DNA from: CAVROP01 sp050008495
Lineage (GTDB): Bacteria; Acidobacteriota; Terriglobia; UBA7540
Direction of reading: 5' to 3'
NCBI GenBank assembly: GCA_050008495.1
Contig: JBEKMN010000002.1
Span: forward strand, 62,001-126,000
Length of the DNA stretch: 64,000 bases
Shown here: positions 42,528 to 51,835 of the stretch, piece by piece
Position numbering within the stretch: position 1 is the first letter of the stretch
Layout: each line of letters starts with the position of its first letter
Program-made: the position numbers and the translations under genes
Notes under the pieces: generated by a model
What the model was told of the DNA's origin: nothing
Seen by the model: only the letters and a program-made list of their open reading frames with translations
The model's database searches: none

Positions 42528-42609
42528 GTGGCTCCCTCCTCAGGGACAACAAGGCCTAACAGTGTTTGATTGGACAACTCTGCCTGCCCGGTAGTTATAA
42601 GCCGGACCA

Positions 42610-42800
42610 GGAGAGAAACGCCGGTTGGCGCAGACCTCCGTCCTTTGAGGTCTGCGATGCCCCGAAGGGGCACGCTTCTTACTCCGCCTCAATCCAGCCG
42701 GTCCATGCGCCGGCTGGCGCGGACCTCCGCCTTTTGAGGTCTGCGAAGTCCCGAAGGGACACGTTGCTTAGTCCGGCTCAATCCAGCCGGTCCATGCGCA
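42610..42800. repeat. tandem pair of RAYT-type REPs including the transposase 3' end
   Basis: Two ~97-base units head to tail (about 42610-42706 and 42707-42800). Each has CCGGYTGGCGC, GACCTCCG, loop, GAGGTCTGCG, a CCCGAAGGG hairpin, then TCAATCCAGCCGGTCCATGC. The final block is the stop and last codons of the adjoining transposase relic. Confidence 0.88.
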
Positions 42801-43029
42801 GAACGGATGCGTCGTGAAGGAAGTAAAACCTCCAGCTTGACCACGGCCAATCCCCGGGCGAACTCACCATCCCCCGCTTCACCGGGTTGCTGTGCGTGTA
42901 GTTCAGTTTCTCCCGGACCTTCTCTTCACTGTACACATCGAAGGGGTGAAAGCGCCGGTTCCAAAGCCGGAAGTGGGACTCATCATGCAGGGGAAAAACG
43001 GTACCGGACCGTTTCCCCGTGGGCTCTTC
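42778..43029 (-). mobile_element. REP-associated tyrosine transposase (RAYT, IS200-like) C-terminal relic
   Basis: Translating the minus strand upstream of the stop at 42778 gives HDESHFRLWNRRFHPFDVYS, then EKVREKLNYTHSNPVKRGMV and DWPWSSWRFYFLHDASVLRM. The NPVKRGxV and DWPWSSWRFY blocks are diagnostic of the C-terminal part of Y1/RAYT transposases. An in-frame stop ends the match about 80 residues from the C-terminus; the HUH and catalytic Tyr part is gone. Two REP copies follow its 3' end, the expected genomic arrangement. Confidence 0.85.
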
Positions 43030-43326
43030 CTACGATGATAATCCGACGGTCAATTCCAGCCGCCTGAGCTTGATGCGTTCGGCGTGAACCTGTGCCAGGT
43101 CGTAGTGCGCCTGCTGCGTGAGCCAGCTTGCGGCGCTGCCGCCGAAAACCTTAGATAGCCTCACGGCCATTTCGGGAGAAATACCGCGCTTCCCGTTCAC
43201 CAGTTCCGACAGGGTAGTGCGCGTGACTCCGAGCGCGGCGGCGGCAGCCGTAATCGTCAAACCCAAAGGTTCAATACACTGGCGCAACACAAAGCCGCCA
43301 GGGTGGGGCGGACTCTTCATCGGCAT
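43030..43326 (-). CDS. higA: HigA family antitoxin
   Basis: 98-residue XRE/HigA-type DNA-binding antitoxin: GGFVLRQCIEPLGLTITAAA, VTRTTLSELVNGKRGISPEM (the recognition helix) and WLTQQAHYDLAQV. It follows the toxin gene by 15 bases with a GGAG site. HigA proteins bind the toxin and repress their own promoter. Confidence 0.92.
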   Translation of the reverse strand: MPMKSPPHPGGFVLRQCIEPLGLTITAAAAALGVTRTTLSELVNGKRGISPEMAVRLSKVFGGSAASWLTQQAHYDLAQVHAERIKLRRLELTVGLSS

Positions 43327-43341
43327 GGTTTCAGTCTCCTT

Positions 43342-43620
43342 TCAGTGGTAATCGACATAATCAACGTCCATGACTTCGCGTTGGGCAAAGCGAAAGATCA
43401 CCCGCCAGTTGGCGCGAACCGTCACCGCCCAAAAACCCTTGCACTCTCCCTTGAGCGGATGCAGCCGGAACCCCGGCACGTCCATATCCGCAGTTGTACC
43501 GGCAGCATCCAGCCGCGCGAGAATGTCACGCAGCTTTTCTGCGTGTTCCCTAATGACGCCCCGCGAGTCGTCGTCTTCGTAAAGGCGCCTCAGTCCTTTG
43601 TGGCGGATTGACCGGATCAT
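43342..43620 (-). CDS. higB: HigB/RelE-like toxin
   Basis: 92 residues: IRSIRHKGLRRLYEDDD start, LHPLKGECKGFWAVTVRANW and RVIFRF, matching the HigB mRNA interferase that cuts ribosome-bound mRNA. Toxin-first gene order with HigA downstream is the normal order of this family. Confidence 0.92.
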   Translation of the reverse strand: MIRSIRHKGLRRLYEDDDSRGVIREHAEKLRDILARLDAAGTTADMDVPGFRLHPLKGECKGFWAVTVRANWRVIFRFAQREVMDVDYVDYH

Positions 43621-43723
43621 GGCTGACTGTAACGCGTCACGTAACGCATGTCAATAGAAACAGCCGGCGTCGGCACGTATGCGCCACCCGCGCAAATCAG
43701 GGTACATACGCTTCCTGCCCCGA

Positions 43724-44815
43724 TCAGGCCGTGTCGCTTGGGCGCAACGATTGATCCGGGAATCTGTCCGAACTCTTTGGTCCGCGAAGCGTTTTGAGGT
43801 AGCCGAAGCCTACCAAGCGTTGGTGTGGCTCGTCCCACAGGCGGAACGTGAGCGACTTCAAGCTCGCGAGCAGCGTCAGAGGGGGTACGCTTCGAAACAG
43901 CGGCTCCTCGTTGTGGCACTTCTCGAGGTAGTAATTGGGGATGCGCGGACTCAAATGATGGACGTGATGATAGCCGATGTTGCCTGAGAACCACTGCAGA
44001 ATCCGGGGCAATTTGTAGAACGAACTGCCTTGGAGCGCCGCCCGGGTGTAATCCCATTCATCGTGGCGCTGCCAGGAGACTCCTTCGAACTGGTGTTGCA
44101 CATAAAACAGCCAGACTCCCCACGTGCCGGTCACCACCATCACAGAAAGCTGAATCACCAGGTAGGCCTTGAGGCCCATCCAGAAGCTGAGCAGGACGGC
44201 CACTCCCAGAATCGCCAGGTTCGTCAAATACACCGAATGACGATCTCGCCGGCCCGCACGGGAAGCGGAAAACCGATGCAGGACCAAAAACAAAACAGTT
44301 GGCGTCAGCACGAAGAGCACGAACGGGTTCCGCATCAGGCGGTAGGCGAGGCGCTTCCACAGAGGAGCGTCCAAGTATTCCTGGACCGTCCACGTGCGCA
44401 CGGAGCCCAAGTCGCGCCGGTCCAGATCGCTGGACCCGGCGTGGTGGACGGCATGCGTCCAGCGCCAGTGACCGTACGGCGTGAAGGTCAGCACGCCCGT
44501 GATGAACCCCACAAGGTCGTTGGCTCGCCGGGATTTGAAGAACGAACCGTGGCCACAGTCGTGATGAATGATGAACACGCGACCCAAAAATCCGCCGGCC
44601 AGAATCGCCAGTGGAGCGGTGATCCAATAGGACACCGCCAGGCTGCGGTACATCAGGACCCAGAGCACCACATACGGAACCACTGAATTGATGATCTGAA
44701 AGACGCTGCGCCACAGGGAAGGCTGCTGGTATCGGGCGACGACTTCCTTCCAGGCGAGTGTGTGACCGCGCCTCTCACTTTCGGTAACAACTGGACTCTG
44801 GGCTAAAAGTCGCAT
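43724..44815 (-). CDS. membrane fatty acid desaturase
   Basis: 363 residues. Three histidine boxes bind the di-iron centre: HDCGHGS (residue ~85), HAVHH (~121) and HHVHH (~291). Four hydrophobic segments fit the membrane topology of acyl-lipid desaturases. It introduces a double bond into membrane fatty acids and may help in cold adaptation. No partner gene is adjacent; the start is ATG 44815. Confidence 0.92.
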   Translation of the reverse strand: MRLLAQSPVVTESERRGHTLAWKEVVARYQQPSLWRSVFQIINSVVPYVVLWVLMYRSLAVSYWITAPLAILAGGFLGRVFIIHHDCGHGSFFKSRRANDLVGFITGVLTFTPYGHWRWTHAVHHAGSSDLDRRDLGSVRTWTVQEYLDAPLWKRLAYRLMRNPFVLFVLTPTVLFLVLHRFSASRAGRRDRHSVYLTNLAILGVAVLLSFWMGLKAYLVIQLSVMVVTGTWGVWLFYVQHQFEGVSWQRHDEWDYTRAALQGSSFYKLPRILQWFSGNIGYHHVHHLSPRIPNYYLEKCHNEEPLFRSVPPLTLLASLKSLTFRLWDEPHQRLVGFGYLKTLRGPKSSDRFPDQSLRPSDTA

Positions 44816-44897
44816 GCAAACTGATTAAAGCATCCCCGCTGCCCGCGTGGCTGTTCAAAAGTGCTCACTTCGGTGGAAGCTAGTTCGGAATCCGCAT

Positions 44898-44945
44898 CGG
44901 CCGGCTGGCGCAGACGCCAAACGACTGGGATCTGCGCCAACCTGT
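44898..44945. repeat. RAYT-type REP, degenerate copy
   Basis: CCGGCTGGCGCAGACG...ATCTGCGCCAACC: the head matches the REP family, the loop differs. Confidence 0.6.
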
Positions 44946-45011
44946 CGTTTCCCGTTGCATTTTCCGCTTGACAAGCCGCGACCGGCGTGATAGCCTATAA
45001 TTGTGGTCATG

Positions 45012-45304
45012 ATGTGGACATATTGTCGTAGGCGAGGGCCAGAGAGCGACGCGGCGCGAGGTAAGGCGGGAATGTTCCGGCGCGAGGGGAACCCGGGAAA
45101 TCCAAAAAATGAAAAATAGTGGGAACGAAGCTAAGAAGTACTTGAAAACAAAGGAAAATAGCTTTTTTGAATGCTGCAAATTGCGCGCGTTTTGGGCGCA
45201 AATTGGCACAAATCGGACGCTAAAAGCAGCAAAAACCGCGCAGCTTGCGCAAAACGAAGTAAAGCTCCGGCGTGCGATCGGAGGCCGAACAACGACATAT
45301 TGTC
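45012..45304. repeat. A+T-rich GGGAACGAA element bounded by CGACATATTGTCG palindromes
   Basis: GGACATATTGTCG (45016-45028) and CGACATATTGTCG (45292-45304) bracket a segment containing AAAAATAGTGGGAACGAAG and TTGAAAACAAAGGAAAA, which resembles the minus-strand repeats at 60918-61111. Open frames across it have no ribosome site and are not called as genes. The remaining gap to recJ holds a short CCCTAC palindrome. Confidence 0.6.
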
Positions 45305-45430
45305 GGCTAGTAGGGGCGGTTCGCGAATCGGCCCTACACCCCGTACGGGCGCGGCGCCTCATCGACGGATTGGGCAAAGCGAGTGTGCGCTTGCAACCCT
45401 CGGCGTCTTCTGTCACGATGGCTGTCCGCT

Positions 45431-47116
45431 ATGCGTTGGCAAATCTGTGAGGTGGATGGAGACGCGGTCGCCCGCTTGTGCCGCGAGCTGAACATCCCGA
45501 GTATCGTCGCCCGGCTTCTGATCCTGCGGGGAGTCACTGATCCGGAAACAGCGCAGCGATTCCTCCATCCTGCACTCAATCAGCTTCACAATCCCTTCTT
45601 ACTGGCCGACATGAAGACCGCCGTAGACCGCCTGCGCCGCGCGCTGGAGCAGAGAGAGAAGATCCTGGTCTATGGCGACTACGACGTGGATGGAACCATG
45701 TCGGTGATCATCCTGTTGGCAGCACTGCGGGGACTCGGTGGGGAGGTTGAGGCATACATCCCGCATCGCTTGAACGATGGGTACGGGATGCGCGCGGCCA
45801 TCATTGAGGAGGCGGCGGCCAAGGGTATCCGAGTAGTGGTCAGCGTGGACACGGGCATCCGGGAACACGAAGCGCTGAATCGGGCGCGTGAGTTGGGCTT
45901 GGATTGCATTGTAACGGATCATCACCTGCCGGACCGCCATCTGCCTCCGGCCTGTGCTATTCTGAACCCACAGCGGGCCGACTCCGGCTATCCCGAAAAG
46001 GTCCTGGCCGGCGTAGGGGTGGCTTTCAAGCTGGTGCAAGCCCTACTGGGCGAGAGGCTCTCCGGCCGGCTTCTCCGGTCTTACCTGAAAGTCGTCGCGA
46101 TCGGGACGATTGCTGACGTCGTCCCCTTGCTCGGTGAAAATCGGGTCATTGCGCACTTCGGGCTCGAGGCCTTCCGGCAACCTTCGCAGGCCGGTTTGCA
46201 GGCGCTGCTCGAGGTTTGCGGGCTCCATCGCTGCGACATTTCGGCCGGGAACTTGGCATTCCGTCTGGCGCCACGCCTGAACGCGGCAGGGCGCATGGAG
46301 GATGCACGGGACGTGATTGACCTCTTCACTTGCTCGGACCTGGAGAAGGCGCGTGAGATCGCCGGGCGCCTGGATAGATTCAACCGGGACCGGCAGCGAA
46401 TTGAAGAGGGGATTCTGCGTGAGATCGTGGAGGAGATGGATGGCCACCCTGAGAAGAGGGAGCGCCACTCCCTGGTGCTCGCCGGTGAGGGTTGGCATCG
46501 GGGAGTGATCGGGATTGTGGCGCAGCGCGTGGTGGAGCGGTACCATCGACCGGCGCTGGTGGTGAGCGTAGAGGATGGGATAGGAGTCGGCTCCGGGAGA
46601 TCGATTCGAGCCTTTCACCTCCTCGATGCACTGGCCTCCATGCAGGAACTGTTTCTACGTTATGGTGGCCATGCCAGGGCAGCGGGTTTCGCATTGCCCG
46701 CGGAGCGGATCGTGGAACTGGAAGCGCGTTTCGAGCAATACGCACGAGAGATTCTGAAGCTGGAGGATCTCGAGCCAACCCTGCGCGTCGATGCCGAGGT
46801 GAGCGGGCACGAAATCGATTGGACTCTCTACGAAGCGCTGCAGACGCTGGCGCCCTTCGGTTGCGCCAATCCCACCCCGGTCCTGGCGGCTCGCGATCTG
46901 CGTCTCGTGGTGGGACCTCGAATCCTCCAGGAGAGGCATCTAAAACTACGAGTGGCCCGCGGGCCTAGGTCTTTTGACGCCATCGGGTGGGGAATGGCGG
47001 AGCGGGGCGCGACACTGGTTGCCGGGCAAACGCTCGACTTGGCTTTCACGTTGGACCAGAATGTGTTTCAGGACACCACAACCCTACAGTTGGTGTTGAG
47101 TGAAATCAGGGGATGA
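45431..47116 (+). CDS. recJ: single-stranded-DNA-specific exonuclease RecJ
   Basis: 561 residues, a 5'-3' exonuclease of recombination and mismatch repair. DHH superfamily motifs: YGDYDVDGTMS, VSVDTGI, DHHLPD, and the DHHA1 region GSGRSIRAFHLLDAL with RYGGHARAAGFAL; an OB fold follows. ATG 45431 gives the standard N-terminus MRWQICEVD. The stop overlaps the start of the LptC gene (ATGA), beginning a long plus-strand cluster. Confidence 0.95.
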   Translation: MRWQICEVDGDAVARLCRELNIPSIVARLLILRGVTDPETAQRFLHPALNQLHNPFLLADMKTAVDRLRRALEQREKILVYGDYDVDGTMSVIILLAALRGLGGEVEAYIPHRLNDGYGMRAAIIEEAAAKGIRVVVSVDTGIREHEALNRARELGLDCIVTDHHLPDRHLPPACAILNPQRADSGYPEKVLAGVGVAFKLVQALLGERLSGRLLRSYLKVVAIGTIADVVPLLGENRVIAHFGLEAFRQPSQAGLQALLEVCGLHRCDISAGNLAFRLAPRLNAAGRMEDARDVIDLFTCSDLEKAREIAGRLDRFNRDRQRIEEGILREIVEEMDGHPEKRERHSLVLAGEGWHRGVIGIVAQRVVERYHRPALVVSVEDGIGVGSGRSIRAFHLLDALASMQELFLRYGGHARAAGFALPAERIVELEARFEQYAREILKLEDLEPTLRVDAEVSGHEIDWTLYEALQTLAPFGCANPTPVLAARDLRLVVGPRILQERHLKLRVARGPRSFDAIGWGMAERGATLVAGQTLDLAFTLDQNVFQDTTTLQLVLSEIRG

Positions 47117-49437
47117 ATGGCGCAGGACAACGCGCAACCCGGCACCGGGATTGGATGACCTGGCTCGTGGCCGGTGCAATGACCGTCACGGCCTTGGCGG
47201 TGACCGCGACCTACTGGCTTGCAACACGCCGCAAAGAAAAGCCGGCCGTATTGCCGCAGAATGTCCCCTTCGATATTCATCAACAGCTCTCCGGCTATAC
47301 CGTCACCCACTCGGACGGTACTCGGCGCGTCTACACCATTCATGCCGCGAGGACGGTGTCCTTCAAACAGGGAGGAGCAACAGTCCTGGAGGACGTGTTG
47401 GTGGAGTTGTTCGGCAAAACGGGCAAGCGCCGCGACCTCATGCGCACGCAGCAATGCCAGTACAACAGCCAGAATAGCGATCTGTTCAGCTCCGGCCCTG
47501 TACACATTGAGCTCAATTCCGAAGCTGAGAATGCCCAGGCTTCAAACTCGAGAGGCAGCCGGACAGTCTACTTGGATACTTCCAAGGTCTCTTATCAACA
47601 CGAAAAGTCGCTCGTAACCACCGACGAGATTGTGCACTTCCGTGTCGGGCCGGCATCCGGATCATCCCGGGGGATGGTTTACGCCACGAAAGATGGTTCG
47701 TTGGATCTCGAAAAAGATGTGGCCATGGAATTGCCTCCCCGCGACGGTCATGCCTCCAGTCCTCCCATGGAGCTTACCGCCAGCCATCTTCGCTATGAAA
47801 AGCCCGGCAGGCAAGTAGTCCTTTGGGGCCCTGTTCGGGTAACGCAAGGCGACCAGAACGTCTCCGCCGGCGGTGGCAAGGTGTTTCTGGACGAAGCGAA
47901 TCGTGTCACTCGAGTCGAGATGGAAGGCAGCGTCAAGGCCTCGGAATCGTCGCCGGGGAGGCAGGTGGAACTTTCGGCGGATCGCGCGCAGGGCGAGTTC
48001 GACCCGGCGATGAGGGCCCTGCGCCATCTGACGGCCGAAGGGAATGTGGCCGGGCAATCTCGCGGTAAAGGGAGTACTAGTCACTTGCGGGCGGAACGAG
48101 TTGAACTGAATCTTGTCGGTACTCCCGCAAAGCTGCAGAGTGGGGATGCCTTGGAAAACGTGCAACTTGTGGTCGAATCTTCGCCAACCCTGGGCCAGGG
48201 AGAGTCGGCGAAACCGGCGACCATAGAAAAGCGATCGCTCTCCGCCTCGGAACTGAAGTTCAGCTTTCGGCCGAACGGCAAGAGCCTTGAGGATGCGCAG
48301 ACGGTCGGCAGCGGCAGACTCGTAATCGACCCATCGGATTCCAAGGCAGGGCAGCGCATCATAACCGCCGGGCAGTTCCTGATGACTTTCAGCGCCCTCA
48401 GCGACCTGGAAACGCTGCGTGGCCTAAAACCGACCGATATCGTTTTTCAGCCGCCCCGTGACGCCCCGCCGGGCAGTGTCGCCCAAGAGAGCACTGCGGA
48501 TCAGCTATTGGCCACATTTGACGAGGCGACACACGCCCTTAAGCAGGTAATCCAGTCAGGGAATTACACCTTCCGCGACGCTGACCGCAACGCCAGTGCG
48601 GAGGAGTCCGTCTACGTGGCAGCCGTGCAGGGTGTGACCCTGACTGGCCATTCCCGCCTGTGGGATGCTGAGAGCCAGACAAAGTGCGAGCGTCTTCGCG
48701 TCGATCTTGCGACTGACACTGCCGAGGGGATCGGCAAGGTACAGAGCATTCACCTCGGAAGTGGGGACCAGGCGGCGAACGGGCAAGCCCCTGACCCCAC
48801 AAACGTCTTAGCGGACCGCATGGTGGCCCAACGGCGCGGCCAATTCGTACATTACGAGGGACACGTGCGCGCCTGGCGCGGCGCGGATGTCGTGGAATCC
48901 ACCAGCCTGGACGTTTACCGGAAGGGGAAGCGGATGAGTTCCGGCGCCCAGGTGTTGACCTCCCATCTCCAACCCGCTTCCTATGGGGTGGGAACGCCGC
49001 CCTCCACCGGAACCGCCCGTCGCGAAACGCGTCCGCTCACTGTACGTGCCGATTTCCTGGAGGCTTTCGACGGGGGTAGCAAAGCGACCTACCGTGGTCA
49101 CGTGAAGCTCCAGACGGGGCTGACCACGATGGAAGGCGACAGGATGGATGTTTATTTCTCCCGCATCGGGACAAATCAAGACTCAGAGGTGGACCGTGCC
49201 AATGCTGATGGGCACGTCGTAGTTGTCCAACCGGGTAGACGAGCCACGGCAGAGCGCGGCGAGTACTCCGCCAGCACCGGGCAAATCGTCCTCACCGGTG
49301 GGCCCCCCAGCATCCATGATGATAAGAAGGGCTTCACAACCGGCCGTCGTTTGACACTGTTTGTCCACGATGATAGGCTTCTTGTGGAGGGAGGTGATGG
49401 GACACCCTCTTTATCGCAGCACCGCGTCGCGCCATGA
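47113..49437 (+). CDS. LptC-LptA fusion, LPS transport periplasmic protein
   Basis: 774 residues. A cytoplasmic stub and one transmembrane helix (residues ~15-37) are followed by an LptC-like beta-jellyroll (FDIHQQLSGYTVTHSDGTRR) and several OstA/LptA repeats (MELTASHLRY, LSADRAQGEFD, TVRADFLEAFDG, GEYSASTGQIVLTGGPP), so both periplasmic bridge components are on one chain. It carries LPS from the inner-membrane ABC transporter toward LptD. lptB follows by 6 bases. The length is about four times that of an ordinary LptC. Confidence 0.85.
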   Translation: MNGAGQRATRHRDWMTWLVAGAMTVTALAVTATYWLATRRKEKPAVLPQNVPFDIHQQLSGYTVTHSDGTRRVYTIHAARTVSFKQGGATVLEDVLVELFGKTGKRRDLMRTQQCQYNSQNSDLFSSGPVHIELNSEAENAQASNSRGSRTVYLDTSKVSYQHEKSLVTTDEIVHFRVGPASGSSRGMVYATKDGSLDLEKDVAMELPPRDGHASSPPMELTASHLRYEKPGRQVVLWGPVRVTQGDQNVSAGGGKVFLDEANRVTRVEMEGSVKASESSPGRQVELSADRAQGEFDPAMRALRHLTAEGNVAGQSRGKGSTSHLRAERVELNLVGTPAKLQSGDALENVQLVVESSPTLGQGESAKPATIEKRSLSASELKFSFRPNGKSLEDAQTVGSGRLVIDPSDSKAGQRIITAGQFLMTFSALSDLETLRGLKPTDIVFQPPRDAPPGSVAQESTADQLLATFDEATHALKQVIQSGNYTFRDADRNASAEESVYVAAVQGVTLTGHSRLWDAESQTKCERLRVDLATDTAEGIGKVQSIHLGSGDQAANGQAPDPTNVLADRMVAQRRGQFVHYEGHVRAWRGADVVESTSLDVYRKGKRMSSGAQVLTSHLQPASYGVGTPPSTGTARRETRPLTVRADFLEAFDGGSKATYRGHVKLQTGLTTMEGDRMDVYFSRIGTNQDSEVDRANADGHVVVVQPGRRATAERGEYSASTGQIVLTGGPPSIHDDKKGFTTGRRLTLFVHDDRLLVEGGDGTPSLSQHRVAP

Positions 49438-49443
49438 GCGACC

Positions 49444-50172
49444 ATGCAGATTCTCTCTACAGTTGAGCTGACGAAATCGTACAAGGGACGCAAAGTCGTT
49501 GATAATATTAGCCTGAGGATTACTCAGGGAGAGGTAGTCGGGCTGCTGGGGCCCAATGGAGCGGGTAAGACCACGACGTTCTACATCATCGTCGGCCTTA
49601 CCAGCCCGGATTCCGGCCAGGTGATGCTCGACGGAGCGGACATAACGGGCTATCCCATGTACATCCGGGCAAGAAACGGGATCAGCTACTTGCCGCAAGA
49701 GCCTTCCATATTCAGAAAGCTCACTGTGGAAGAGAACATCATGGCGGTTCTCGAAACCTTGCCGCTAACCGCGCACCAGCGTCGTGAGCGGCTGGAAGAG
49801 TTGATCGAGGATTTAGGGTTGCAACAGGTGCGGCGGAGCGAAGGGTACATGCTGTCAGGAGGGGAGCGAAGGCGCGTGGAGATCGCAAGGTCTTTGGTGA
49901 TTTCACCCTCCTTCATGCTTCTCGACGAACCGTTCTCGGGAATCGATCCGCTCACGGTCCAAGACATACAGAAGATCATTGTGCGTTTGAAAGGGACAGG
50001 GATCGGAGTTCTGGTGACCGACCACAACGTGCCCTACACCTTGCAGGTGACAGATCGGGCCTATATTATTAACAATGGGCGGATATTCCGTGCCGGGTCG
50101 CCGGAAGAACTGGGACAGGATGCCGAGGTGAGAAGAGTTTACCTGGGCGATAGTTTCCGGTTGACAATGTAA
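49444..50172 (+). CDS. lptB: LPS export ABC transporter ATPase LptB
   Basis: 242 residues, size of LptB. Walker A GPNGAGKT, signature LSGGERRRVEIAR, Walker B FMLLDEPFSGIDP and H-loop VTDHNV are intact. Together with LptF/LptG (not in the window) it powers LPS extraction. Position between lptC/A and rpoN is the standard order. Confidence 0.95.
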   Translation: MQILSTVELTKSYKGRKVVDNISLRITQGEVVGLLGPNGAGKTTTFYIIVGLTSPDSGQVMLDGADITGYPMYIRARNGISYLPQEPSIFRKLTVEENIMAVLETLPLTAHQRRERLEELIEDLGLQQVRRSEGYMLSGGERRRVEIARSLVISPSFMLLDEPFSGIDPLTVQDIQKIIVRLKGTGIGVLVTDHNVPYTLQVTDRAYIINNGRIFRAGSPEELGQDAEVRRVYLGDSFRLTM

Positions 50173-50294
50173 CCGGATCGCGCCAGTCTCTAATGCTGGA
50201 TAAGTAGTGGGTCAGTTTGGCGTAGCGGCCGCCTAACGCCGCCAAGGGGCGACCCGCGGGTGCGGGATCGCTATCACAAGGATCACAGAATCGT

Positions 50295-51761
50295 ATGGGT
50301 GGTGGGCCTGCTCCTAGAATCGGACTGAACCTGAAGGTGGCACAGAAGCAGATTCTGACGCCCGGTTTGGTGCAAATGGTCAGTGTTCTCGCGCTCAATA
50401 AACTCGAGCTGCGGGAGATGATTAACCGGGAGATGGTTGCCAACCCTGTTCTGGAAGAGGTTCCGGAGGACGTTCCGAGCATCGACGAGGTCGACAAACG
50501 TACTGAGACGGAAAACGCAGAACACACTCCTCCGGCTACCAATCACGTGGTGGCCCGAAACGACGACCACCATGATTCATTCCAAGAGATTGATTTCGGT
50601 TCATTCTTCGATGATTACCTCGATCCCGGATACCGATCTCCGGAAGCGGAGGTGGTGGAACGGCCCTCCTTCGAGAACTTCCTTTCTCAGCCAACGTCTC
50701 TGGCTGCTCACCTGGAATGGCAATTGAGTCTTTCCGTCTGCTCGGATTCGGTGCGTGAAGCCGGTCATTCCATCATTGGCAACCTGAATGAGGATGGGTA
50801 CGTCACCGCGCCGCTGGAGGAGGTTGCGCAAACCGGCGGGCACTCATTGGCCGACGTCCAGGAAGCCCTGAGTCTGATCCAGGTATGCGATCCGGTGGGC
50901 GTGGCGGCCCGGGACGTGCGTGAATGCCTGTTGATCCAACTGCACACACTGGCTCCCGAGAATACGCTGGCCCAACAGATCGTCTCCGGCTACCTCAAGC
51001 AGCTTCAGAACAAGCAGTATCGTGACATCGCCCGCGCCCTGGACCGGCCGGTGAAGACCGTGGAACGTTGCGTGGAGTTGATTCGCAAGCTCGATCCGCG
51101 GCCCGGCCAACGCTATAACAACGCCCAGGCGCGGCTGATCGAGCCGGACGTAGCGTTTGTGAAGGCGGGGGATACCTACCAGGTGGTCATGAACGAAGAC
51201 GGCCTTCCCCAGTTGCGGCTCAGCCACCATTACCGCCGTTTGTTGGGAGAGGACAGTACGACGCGCGAGGTGCGCAATTACGTCAAGGAACGATTCACTT
51301 CCGCAATTCAACTCATCAAGAACATCGAACAGCGGAAGCAGACCATCGTGAGGGTTTGTGAGGCGATAATTCGCCGCCAAAACGAGTTCCTGGATCGAGG
51401 GATTGATTACCTCCGTCCCATGATGATCAAAGAGGTCGCCGAGGAGGTGGGCGTCCACCCTTCCACGGTCAGCCGTGCCGTGGCGAGTAAATATGCCTAC
51501 ACCCCGCAGGGCGTGTACGAGTTGCGCTATTTCTTTTCGGAAGCTGTGCAGGGACCTTCGGGAGCGGCGACTTCCTTGATTAATTTGAAGCGGCTGGTCA
51601 AGAAAATGATCGAGGAAGAAGACGCGGCACATCCGCTTACCGACGACCAGATCACGCAGCAGTTGCAGAAAGTTGGATATTGCGTAACCCGCCGGACTGT
51701 AGCCAAGTACCGCGAGGATATGCGAATTCCCAGTACCCACCAGCGCAGGGTAAAAGCTTGA
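50295..51761 (+). CDS. rpoN: RNA polymerase sigma-54 factor
   Basis: 488 residues. Region I (LKVAQKQILTPGLVQMVSVL) binds enhancer activators; an acidic region II follows (residues ~55-110); the core-binding region and HTH (VAEEVGVHPSTVSRAVASKY) come next, then the RpoN box RRTVAKYREDM near the C-terminus that reads the -24 element. All regions appear complete. Confidence 0.96.
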   Translation: MGGGPAPRIGLNLKVAQKQILTPGLVQMVSVLALNKLELREMINREMVANPVLEEVPEDVPSIDEVDKRTETENAEHTPPATNHVVARNDDHHDSFQEIDFGSFFDDYLDPGYRSPEAEVVERPSFENFLSQPTSLAAHLEWQLSLSVCSDSVREAGHSIIGNLNEDGYVTAPLEEVAQTGGHSLADVQEALSLIQVCDPVGVAARDVRECLLIQLHTLAPENTLAQQIVSGYLKQLQNKQYRDIARALDRPVKTVERCVELIRKLDPRPGQRYNNAQARLIEPDVAFVKAGDTYQVVMNEDGLPQLRLSHHYRRLLGEDSTTREVRNYVKERFTSAIQLIKNIEQRKQTIVRVCEAIIRRQNEFLDRGIDYLRPMMIKEVAEEVGVHPSTVSRAVASKYAYTPQGVYELRYFFSEAVQGPSGAATSLINLKRLVKKMIEEEDAAHPLTDDQITQQLQKVGYCVTRRTVAKYREDMRIPSTHQRRVKA

Positions 51762-51835
51762 ACCTGAGTTCGAAAGGTGAAAACGTTGGTCCCGCCTAGG
51801 CCCTTCGCCTGTCATTTCCCCCAGGAGGTCAGCTC

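Noticed and set aside
44968..45001. TTGACA and TATAAT boxes before the repeat region
   Set aside because: The spacer is 22 bases, too long for a normal sigma-70 promoter, and no gene starts soon after.
45109..45450. 113-codon frame starting in the A+T-rich element
   Set aside because: No ribosome site, and it runs through repeat sequence and into recJ in a different frame.
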